DNA from: Thermoproteota archaeon
Lineage (GTDB): Archaea > Thermoproteota > Methanomethylicia > Methanomethylicales > B66-G16
Assembly (NCBI GenBank): GCA_003649085.1
Contig: QMQV01000003.1
Span: 1 to 38,169 of the forward strand
Direction of reading: 5' to 3'
Length of the DNA: 38,169 bases
Translations under genes and position numbers: made by a program
Shown here: piece after piece, positions 32,100-38,169 of the stretch
Layout of the letters: every line of letters starts with the position of its first letter
Position numbering within the stretch: position 1 is the stretch's first letter
The notes under the pieces: model-generated
What the model saw: the letters and a program-made list of their open reading frames with translations, nothing else
Database searches by the model: none
Told to the model about the DNA's origin: nothing

Positions 32100-33056
32100 G
32101 TGATTAGAACCTTTCTATGTGCAAACAACATACTAGAAAGCCCTCCAGTAGAGAAGCTTAGCTTTCCACCACCTGATGGACAAGTACTTTGGGTAGACTT
32201 TGAGTCTCCAACAAAGGAGGAAAGCGAGCTTCTCACAAACTTATTCCGCTTTGATATGTCAGCTGTTCACGTGTGTGTAGAGCCATATAAATGCCCTATG
32301 CTAGAGGACTACCATGACTACTTCTTGATAGCCACGCATTGCATCAAAGATTTCAAGGATAGAAAGGTGCGATTCGCTGAGCTCGATATCTTAGTTGGTA
32401 AAAACTACGTGGTCACATATCACGATGAGAAGTTGAAGGAAATAGATGAACTTTCGAATAGACTTAGAAAAGACCCTGACATTCTGCAAAGAGGATCAGA
32501 TCTATTTTTATCTGAACTACTAGATTTTATTGCAACAAACTACCTTAATGCGATTTTACACATAGATAGATGGATTAACGAACTTGAAGAAAAGGCTCTA
32601 ACATCTCCTACGCCTGAGCTCATGACCTCGTTATCAAACCTGCGAAGGGTTCTTACACGCATAAGGAGAATAGTACTTCAGCAGAGTGATGTCTTAAGAA
32701 CCTTAATACTTGAAGGGCACATCTTCATATCAAAGAGAGGTGAACGCCACTTAAGAGATGCCATAAACCACTTTGCTAGAGTACTGAGCATCATAGAAAG
32801 CGACTTAGAGGCTATTTCAGGTGTTCGCGAGCTATACATGATTAATATATCAAATCGCACAAACGAGATAATCAAGGTGTTAACAGTTATAGCTACGATA
32901 ATGATGCCCTTGACGCTGATTACAGGCATTTATGGGATGAATTTTCAGTACATGCCTGAACTGCAGTCTCCATATGGCTATCCACTAGTCTTATTGCTAA
33001 TGGCGATAATAGCTGGCACAATGTTAGGCTATTTCAAGAAAAAACGCTGGATATAG
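32100..33056 (+). CDS. corA: CorA-family divalent cation transporter
   Basis: Magnesium (or cobalt/nickel) channel of the CorA family. The large cytoplasmic domain (residues 1-250) ends in a long helix. Two membrane segments follow: VLTVIATIMMPLTLITGIYG (about 259-278) and the terminal YPLVLLLMAIIAGTMLGYF, with the pore signature GMN in YGMNFQ between them. The tail KKKRWI is basic. Length 318 is typical. The GTG start lies after AAGTTGGAAGTGCGAG. It is preceded by a 136-base gap, so it probably has its own promoter. Confidence 0.93.
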   Translation: MIRTFLCANNILESPPVEKLSFPPPDGQVLWVDFESPTKEESELLTNLFRFDMSAVHVCVEPYKCPMLEDYHDYFLIATHCIKDFKDRKVRFAELDILVGKNYVVTYHDEKLKEIDELSNRLRKDPDILQRGSDLFLSELLDFIATNYLNAILHIDRWINELEEKALTSPTPELMTSLSNLRRVLTRIRRIVLQQSDVLRTLILEGHIFISKRGERHLRDAINHFARVLSIIESDLEAISGVRELYMINISNRTNEIIKVLTVIATIMMPLTLITGIYGMNFQYMPELQSPYGYPLVLLLMAIIAGTMLGYFKKKRWI

Positions 33057-33134
33057 GATATAAGTTATTATAAGCTATGTCTGATCCTTAAGCAAAAACT
33101 ATATGTGCAACTAAAGAGAATTCTGATACCGCCG

Positions 33135-33183
33135 ATGATGTGTACTTCCGGCTGCGATATGTGAGCGAAACTTACCCGTCTGA
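33135..33183 (+). ncRNA. candidate C/D box guide RNA (weak)
   Basis: Within the 197-base gap after corA, ATGATGT (33135-33141) resembles a C box with one mismatch, and CTGA (33180-33183) is a perfect D box 38 bases later. The inner boxes are poor: CTGC near 33152 for D' and ATGTGAG near 33159 for C'. The spacing suits an archaeal C/D RNA of about 50 nt, but no clear terminal stem is seen. It could be chance. Confidence 0.2.
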
Positions 33184-33253
33184 GGTCCCCATTAACCCCT
33201 TAAGAAAACTTAGAAAAACATGAAAGGCTTTAACTAATCATGGGTGCAAAATT

Positions 33254-34168
33254 TTGAGAAGTCCTAAGCCTAGAGTTGTAAGGGGTTTCTTAAGAAGCGA
33301 TGCTAAGCCGAACTTTTCGAATGAAGTATATGAAAAGCCTCGAGAACTAGACCTTATTGCCAAAAAACCTGTAATAACGATAACGAAGCTTTCACCCATA
33401 ATAAAGGCTGTCGATACGATGGTATCAAAAGGCATACGCCGTCTACCTGTTGTAGATGCAGCCAATAGGCTCATAGGGTTAGTGACATCAACTGAGCTGG
33501 TAAACTTCTTTGGTGGTGGCGATTACTTCAACATAATTAAGGTAAGACATGGAGGGAACTTCTACTCAGCCATAAACGAGCCAATCGAGCAAATAGCTGC
33601 CAAAAACGTCGTTTATGCTAACATCAGAGAAAGCTTTCTTGACGTATTAGAAAAAATGTTGAAAACAGGATACGGAGCAATACCTATCTTAACTGATGAA
33701 GGTAAAGTCTACGGGATAGTTACTGAACGTGACGTAGTAAACCTTCTAGCGGGCAAACCTTCTGATAAGAGAGTTGAAGACGTAATGACAACTGAATTAA
33801 TTACAATAGGTAAAGATGAGACTGTTGGTGACGCTGCACGTAAGATGATCGCTAACCATATAAGGAGATTGCCAGTCGTCGAAGATAATAGGGTTATAGG
33901 TATTGTAGTTACAATGGACTTATTGAGGTTTTTCGGAGGAGAAGCTTTTCGTAAGCTCATACTAGGTAACGTAGAGGAAGTGTTAACGACTCCTGTAAGA
34001 GAGATCATGTCCCAAAACCTTTTCACCATCTCTCCAAGTGAAAGCCTCGGGTCAGCAGCTGATGCTATGCGCAAGTATGGAGTCGGTGCCTTACTTGTAG
34101 TTGATCAAGAAGGCTTACAGGGCATAATAACCGAAAGAGATCTACTACTTGCCTTATCGCTTAGGTAA
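33254..34168 (+). CDS. protein with four CBS domains
   Basis: Two CBS pairs (Bateman modules) fill the protein. CBS repeats lie at about residues 35-90, 105-165, 170-230 and 245-302; each shows the pattern G-[IV]-x-R-x-[LI]-[PV]-V or G-x-x-T-x-x-D-[LV] (for example GIRRLPVVDAANRLIGLVT, GIVTERDVV, HIRRLPVVEDNRVIGIVV, GIITERDLL). Such modules bind adenosyl ligands and act as energy or ligand sensors. No other domain is attached, so the target is unknown. The TTG start follows an A/T-rich stretch; it may be transcribed alone. Confidence 0.9.
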   Translation: MRSPKPRVVRGFLRSDAKPNFSNEVYEKPRELDLIAKKPVITITKLSPIIKAVDTMVSKGIRRLPVVDAANRLIGLVTSTELVNFFGGGDYFNIIKVRHGGNFYSAINEPIEQIAAKNVVYANIRESFLDVLEKMLKTGYGAIPILTDEGKVYGIVTERDVVNLLAGKPSDKRVEDVMTTELITIGKDETVGDAARKMIANHIRRLPVVEDNRVIGIVVTMDLLRFFGGEAFRKLILGNVEEVLTTPVREIMSQNLFTISPSESLGSAADAMRKYGVGALLVVDQEGLQGIITERDLLLALSLR

Positions 34169-34219
34169 TCTACATGACGATCCTTGTAGTGAGACGAAAA
34201 GAATAAGAAGATAAATCCT

Positions 34220-34228
34220 CTTAAAAAC
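34220..34228 (+). promoter_or_regulatory. probable TATA box for the proteasome/exosome operon
   Basis: CTTAAAAAC lies about 55 bases before the psmA start in a 109-base gap. It would place transcription start near 34246-34252, just at a short 10-codon reading frame that abuts psmA. This is a by-eye call. Confidence 0.4.
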
Positions 34229-34277
34229 TTAAGGCTGAAACTTCATGGCTATGAGCGACGAGAAGGAGGTAAAATAA

Positions 34278-35021
34278 ATGTTCACGCCTCCAGGCATGGG
34301 GTATGACAGAGCTATAACAATATTCTCACCCGATGGAAGATTGTTTCAAGTGGAATACGCATTAGAAGCTGTTAGAAGAGGTTGGACTGCTCTCGGTATG
34401 CGTTGCTCAGATGGAGTCTTACTAGTTGTTGAGAAGAAGAAAATAAGCCCGTTAATAGATCATGTCTCCATGGAGAAGATATTACAAGTTGATGAGCATA
34501 TAGGGATCACTTTTGCTGGATTATCTTCAGATGCTAGAGTCTTAATTGATAGAGCTCGCGTTGAAGCTCAGATTAACAGGATGCTTTATGACGAGCCAAT
34601 AGATGTTGAATATTTAACTCGAAGAATAAGTGAAATTAAGCAGTTGTATACTCAACACGCTGGCGTAAGGCCATTTGGCGTATCACTACTCATAGCAGGT
34701 GTTGATAGATTTGGGCCTAGACTTTTCATGACAGAGCCTAGTGGTGCATATGCAGGCTATTACGTGGTTTCAATAGGCGCAGGGTCGCAACAAGTTACTG
34801 AATTCTTTGAAAAGAACTTCTCAGAGAAAATAGAGCTAGAAACCGGCATAGTTATGGCGCTTCGCTCACTAGACCAAGTGATAGAAGGAGGTATCGATCC
34901 AACAAAAGTAGAGGTAGCTACGGTGGATGTCAAGACTAGAAAGTTTAAGAAATTGTCCACCGAGGAAGTCTCGGGATATATCTCGAAGGTAAAGGCTGGT
35001 TCTCATGCCCAAAGCGGATAA
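34278..35021 (+). CDS. psmA: proteasome subunit alpha
   Basis: Alpha-ring subunit of the archaeal 20S proteasome; its N-terminal segment gates the entry pore. The family N-terminus is plain: [20 protein letters not shown] (YDR motif at the gate) followed by [37 protein letters not shown] and [13 protein letters not shown] are further signatures. Length 247 is normal. AAGGAGGT lies eight bases before the ATG. It heads the archaeal exosome superoperon; its last 17 bases overlap the SBDS gene. Confidence 0.97.
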   Translation: MFTPPGMGYDRAITIFSPDGRLFQVEYALEAVRRGWTALGMRCSDGVLLVVEKKKISPLIDHVSMEKILQVDEHIGITFAGLSSDARVLIDRARVEAQINRMLYDEPIDVEYLTRRISEIKQLYTQHAGVRPFGVSLLIAGVDRFGPRLFMTEPSGAYAGYYVVSIGAGSQQVTEFFEKNFSEKIELETGIVMALRSLDQVIEGGIDPTKVEVATVDVKTRKFKKLSTEEVSGYISKVKAGSHAQSG

Positions 35022-35706
35022 AGCTGTTATCGCAAGGCTAAGCGCTTTTGGAGAACACTTCGAAGTACTAGTAGATCCTGACCTGGCTTGGGCAATAAAA
35101 TCAGGGAAAAGCTCTTCCATTAAGGAAGCCCTAATAAGTGATCTAGTTTATAAAGATGCTCGAAAAGGGCTAAAGGCGTCAGATGAATCGCTTAAGAAAG
35201 TATTCAAGACAACCGATGTGTTAAAGGTAGCTGAGGAAATAATCAAGAAAGGAGAACTTCAGTTAACAGCTGAACAAAGACGCGCCTTAATAGAGAGTAA
35301 GAGGAGGCAAATCATAGACTTCATAGCTAAAAACTGTGTAGATCCAAAAACTGGCACGCCACATCCTCCTCTAAGAATTGAAAACGCATTAAGTCAAGCC
35401 AAAGTTCAAATAGACCCCTTTAAGTCAGTCGAAGAACAAGCTAACGAGATCATTAAAGCTTTAAGGACCATTCTTCCATTAAAGATCTCACAAGCTACCT
35501 TTTACGTAAAGCTCCCGCCACAGTACGCAAGCCGCGCTTATTCAGTGTTGTGTAAAATGGGAACCGTGTCTTCCTCAAATTGGGGCTCTGATGGCTCATG
35601 GTCTGGAGAAATAACTATACCTGCTGGTTTACAGCAAGTTTTCATAGATAGGGTGAATGAGCTAACTAAAGGTGAAGCTGAAGTTAAGATTGTTAAGAGA
35701 GCGTGA
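35005..35706 (+). CDS. ribosome maturation protein SBDS (Sdo1)
   Basis: Archaeal Shwachman-Bodian-Diamond protein, which in eukaryotes helps release the anti-association factor eIF6 from the large subunit. The FYSH domain (residues 1-95) reads [22 protein letters not shown] and [23 protein letters not shown]; the middle helical domain has [22 protein letters not shown], and [20 protein letters not shown] is diagnostic. Domain III is ferredoxin-like. The 233 residues are full length. The start overlaps psmA; exosome genes follow. Confidence 0.95.
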   Translation: MPKADKAVIARLSAFGEHFEVLVDPDLAWAIKSGKSSSIKEALISDLVYKDARKGLKASDESLKKVFKTTDVLKVAEEIIKKGELQLTAEQRRALIESKRRQIIDFIAKNCVDPKTGTPHPPLRIENALSQAKVQIDPFKSVEEQANEIIKALRTILPLKISQATFYVKLPPQYASRAYSVLCKMGTVSSSNWGSDGSWSGEITIPAGLQQVFIDRVNELTKGEAEVKIVKRA

Positions 35707-35719
35707 GGTGGGCACTTTT

Positions 35720-36412
35720 TTGACCATCTTTTTCACGCCTAAGCAAGTAGTAGCTCCTGGAGATCTATTAGCTGAGGGGGATTACCAAGCTGGGGAAAAC
35801 GTGTATAGGGATGGAAAGCGCTTATACGCATCAGCTATTGGGCTAGCGGAGCTCAAAAACAAGGCAGTATCTGTTGTAAGCCTTAGAGGAAGGTACATGC
35901 CTAAACAAGGAGACTTAGTAATAGGCAACGTCATTGATGTCTCACTAACCTCGTGGCTCGTGGATATTAACGCGCCATACAACGCCGTATTGTTCGCGTC
36001 AGAGTTTCTATCAAAGCCGATAAACCCCGCTAAGGAAGATATAAGAAAACACCTAGACGTGGGAGAGATGATAGTAGCGAAGATACTAGCTTTTGATAGG
36101 ACTAAAGATCCTGCACTAACAGCTAAAGGTAGAGGGTTAGGTAAGATAAAAAAGGGCATTGTCCTGGAAGTTGATGTTACGAGAATACCTAGGATAATTG
36201 GCAGGAAAGGCTCCATGATAAACATGCTTAAAAAAGAGACAGGCTGTCAAATAACCATAGGCCAAAATGGTAGAATTTGGATTAGAGGAAAAACCCCTGA
36301 AGACGAGGCTATAGCTGCGAACGCCATAAAGAAAATTGAGAGGGAAGCTCACATAAGCGGACTTACTGATAGAGTACGCGCTTATATACTTCAAATGAGG
36401 TCAAAGTCATGA
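35720..36412 (+). CDS. rrp4: exosome RNA-binding subunit Rrp4
   Basis: Cap subunit of the archaeal exosome with S1 and KH domains. The N-terminal domain shows [25 protein letters not shown], an S1 domain spans about residues 65-135 ([23 protein letters not shown]), and the KH domain follows with [20 protein letters not shown] (about 155-174). I place the start at TTG 35720 because GAGGTG at 35705-35710 is correctly spaced and the protein then begins [11 protein letters not shown]; the frame remains open to 35672 inside SBDS. The stop overlaps rrp41 by four bases. Confidence 0.95.
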   Translation: MTIFFTPKQVVAPGDLLAEGDYQAGENVYRDGKRLYASAIGLAELKNKAVSVVSLRGRYMPKQGDLVIGNVIDVSLTSWLVDINAPYNAVLFASEFLSKPINPAKEDIRKHLDVGEMIVAKILAFDRTKDPALTAKGRGLGKIKKGIVLEVDVTRIPRIIGRKGSMINMLKKETGCQITIGQNGRIWIRGKTPEDEAIAANAIKKIEREAHISGLTDRVRAYILQMRSKS

Positions 36413-37170
36413 GGTGTCTGATGATGGAGAAGACTATCAAGTTGATAAGCGAGGATGGAAGAAGAGTTGATGGAAGGAGGCTTGACGAGATAAGACCCTT
36501 AACGCTTAAGATAGGTTTTCTTAAGAATGCTGACGGATCAGCTTACGTTGAGCTCGGTAGGACAAAAATTGTAGCCGCTGTCTTTGGGCCACGAGAACTC
36601 CATCCAAAGCATTTAGCGTTGCCAGACCGTGCCATCCTAAGATGTCGTTACCACATGGCTCCATTTTCAGTTGATGTCAGGAAATCTCCGGCCCCCTCTA
36701 GAAGAGAAATCGAGCTTTCAAAAGTCATAAGGGAAGCTCTTGAACCAGCTCTTTTCCTAGAACTTTACCCTAGAACATCGATAGATGTCTTTGTGGAGGT
36801 TTTAGAAGCTGACGGTAGCACGCGCTGCGCAAGCATCATTGCGGCATCGCTTGCGTTGGCTGACGCTGGCATACCTATGAAGGATTTAGTAGCGGCTATA
36901 GCAGTTGGGAAGGTGGAGGGAAGGCTTGTGCTTGATGTCATGGATATTGAAGATAAGTACGGGGAGGCCGACATGCCTTTTGCGATGATGCCTTCTAAAA
37001 AAGTAGTGACATTATTACAAATGGATGGGCATTTTACTGAAGAGGAGTTTAAACAAGCTTTCGAACTCGCCGTTAAAGGATGTGAACAAGTGTATGCCAA
37101 GCAAAAACAAGCACTAAGGGAGTATTATGCCCCTAGTTTGGCAGAAGTCTCATCAATTAAGGAGGGATAA
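36409..37170 (+). CDS. rrp41: exosome catalytic subunit Rrp41
   Basis: RNase PH-like phosphorolytic subunit; with Rrp42 it forms the hexameric ring of the exosome. It has [16 protein letters not shown] (residues about 16-31), [45 protein letters not shown] with the RNA-binding arginines, and [22 protein letters not shown], where the catalytic aspartates of active Rrp41 lie. At 253 residues it is normal. The ATG overlaps rrp4; internal ATGs at 36421 and 36424 (MMEKTIKL) are alternative starts. Confidence 0.96.
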   Translation: MRCLMMEKTIKLISEDGRRVDGRRLDEIRPLTLKIGFLKNADGSAYVELGRTKIVAAVFGPRELHPKHLALPDRAILRCRYHMAPFSVDVRKSPAPSRREIELSKVIREALEPALFLELYPRTSIDVFVEVLEADGSTRCASIIAASLALADAGIPMKDLVAAIAVGKVEGRLVLDVMDIEDKYGEADMPFAMMPSKKVVTLLQMDGHFTEEEFKQAFELAVKGCEQVYAKQKQALREYYAPSLAEVSSIKEG

Positions 37171-37173
37171 CTG

Positions 37174-37977
37174 TTGGCTGAAAAGGTGATATCCACTGTA
37201 AAGCGTCAGCAGATAATAGAGTTAGCTCAAAGAGGAAGGAGACTGGACGGTAGAGGTTTGGAGGATTTTAGACCCATATCCATTGAAGTAGGGGTAATCG
37301 ATAAAGCTGATGGCTCCGCAATAGTTAAAATGGGATCAACAACCATACTCACTGGCATAAAATATGAGATTGGAGAGCCGTTTTCAGATACGCCAAATGA
37401 AGGTGTTTTGTCTGTAAATGCGGAATTTTTGCCTCTTGCCTCTCCAACTTTTGAGCCAGGTCCACCTGACGAAAATGCTCTTGAATTAGCTAGAGTTGTT
37501 GATCGAGTAATTAGAGAGTCGGGGATGATAGATTTAGAGAAGATGTGCTTAGTTCCGGGGGAGAGAGTGTGGATCACATGGGTAGACATATACGTGTTAG
37601 ATCACGACGGGAACTTAATGGATGCTTCAGCGCTATCTGCTGTAGCGGCCTTGCTTTCGTCGACAATACCAAACACCAAAGTAGAGGGACGTGAAGTCCA
37701 AGTATTAAACACGAGAGTTAAGCCCCCAATAACTAATAAGCCAACGCTAGTAACCATAGCTAAAATAGACAAATATTTGCTCGTGGACCCATGCTTAGAA
37801 GAGGAAAGCGTCCTTGATTGTCGCTTAACTTTCGGCTTTTCGCAAGATGGCAGTTTATGCGCAATACAAAAAGGTGCTCCAGGATACTTTGGGGTCGACG
37901 ATGTTCATAAAGCTTTCAATATAGCTAAAGTTAAAAGCCAGGAGTTAAGAAGTAAGTTGTCCTCTGTGGGGCTATAA
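37174..37977 (+). CDS. rrp42: exosome subunit Rrp42
   Basis: Non-catalytic RNase PH-like partner of Rrp41. It shows RRLDGRGLEDFRPISIEVGV (residues about 21-40), DKADGSAIVKMGSTTILTGIK, ELARVVDRVIRESGMIDLEKMCL and the TWVDIYVLDHDGNLMDASALSA-type segment (about 136-155). As expected for Rrp42, the Rrp41-type [13 protein letters not shown] motif is replaced (LVDPCLEEESVLDCRLTF). Length 267 is typical. The TTG start is four bases after rrp41. It precedes L37ae as in most archaea. Confidence 0.96.
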   Translation: MAEKVISTVKRQQIIELAQRGRRLDGRGLEDFRPISIEVGVIDKADGSAIVKMGSTTILTGIKYEIGEPFSDTPNEGVLSVNAEFLPLASPTFEPGPPDENALELARVVDRVIRESGMIDLEKMCLVPGERVWITWVDIYVLDHDGNLMDASALSAVAALLSSTIPNTKVEGREVQVLNTRVKPPITNKPTLVTIAKIDKYLLVDPCLEEESVLDCRLTFGFSQDGSLCAIQKGAPGYFGVDDVHKAFNIAKVKSQELRSKLSSVGL

Positions 37978-37979
37978 AA

Positions 37980-38169
37980 ATGGGCAGAACTAGGTTTGTC
38001 GGCCCAGTCGCAAGATACGGCGCGAGATACGGTGCAACGGTACGTAAGAGAGTATTGGCAATTGAGCTTAAAATGCGGGCTCCTTCAAAATGCCCTCGTT
38101 GTAGGACTCCCGGCTCACTTAAGAGGCTCAGCTTTGGAGTATGGTTATGTAAGTTTTGCGGGCTGAAAT
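37980..38169 (+). CDS. rpl37ae: 50S ribosomal protein L37ae, 3' end outside window
   Basis: Zinc-binding large-subunit protein, cut by the window end after about 63 codons. It reads MGRTRFVGPVARYGARYGAT and then CPRC...CKFC, the two zinc-ligand pairs, within the family order. The ATG is two bases after rrp42. No anomaly is seen in the part present. Confidence 0.94.
   Translation, partial: MGRTRFVGPVARYGARYGATVRKRVLAIELKMRAPSKCPRCRTPGSLKRLSFGVWLCKFCGLK

Overview
This is a chromosomal core region of an archaeon. Nearly every gene is an archaeal information-processing gene: ribosomal proteins with eukaryote-like members (L18e, S28e, L24e, S6e, S24e, S27ae, S3ae, L15e, L37ae), RNA polymerase subunits, aIF2-gamma, aIF5B/IF2, the KEOPS complex, RNase P proteins, the exosome, SBDS and the proteasome. 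Separate kae1 and bud32 genes, the gene order, and a bulge-helix-bulge (BHB) intron in a protein gene point to the Thermoproteota/TACK side of the archaea. I cannot fix the class from sequence alone. Base composition is AT-rich (around 40% GC by eye). TTG and GTG starts are common, and many genes overlap or abut in long operons. I see no mobile element, prophage, CRISPR array, tRNA or rRNA. No gene-free stretch exceeds 300 bases; the largest gaps are 33057-33253, 21446-21617 and 31964-32099.

Layout: 2-2512 is the Rpo3-L18e-L13-S9-Rpo10-S2 operon. 2515-7155 continues into MEMO and lipid-precursor genes: a badly eroded mevalonate-kinase-like protein, isopentenyl phosphate kinase, type 2 IPP isomerase and a GGPP-type prenyl synthase. 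Glutamyl-tRNA synthetase follows. 9007-15018 holds L7Ae, S28e, L24e, NDK, aIF5B, S6e, aIF2-gamma, a PIN-domain protein and Rpo7. 15025-18555 holds Spt4, dephospho-CoA kinase, S24e, S27ae, Kae1, Bud32 and the XTP pyrophosphatase. 18615-21445 holds S15, a frameshifted RecJ-like DHH protein, Pcc1 and S3ae. 21618-26170 makes UDP-amino-sugar precursors (mutase and bifunctional nucleotidyl/acetyltransferase) and ends with a radical SAM/DUF2095 pair. The only minus-strand gene, a YchF/OLA1-like GTPase, lies at 26178-27395. 27486-29793 holds a CoA-disulfide-reductase-like flavoprotein and a SerA-like dehydrogenase. 29814-31963 holds L15e, a COG1325 protein and RNase P subunits Rpp30 and Pop5. CorA and a four-CBS protein follow, then the archaeal exosome superoperon (PsmA, SBDS, Rrp4, Rrp41, Rrp42, L37ae).

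The most striking observation is in the aIF5B gene. It is interrupted by a 37-nt insert inside switch I. Insert and flanks fold into a complete BHB: a 6-bp outer helix, a 3-nt bulge, a 4-bp central helix, a 3-nt bulge, and a 13-bp inner hairpin. Removing 37 nt at the bulges rejoins the two frames exactly and restores the conserved TQHIGAS segment. This reads as a spliced archaeal mRNA intron in an essential translation factor. Other notable points are the kinase-like gene with its ATP-binding motifs lost, a 2-nt frameshift at an (AG)4 tract in the RecJ-like gene, and a CTG start codon for Spt4.
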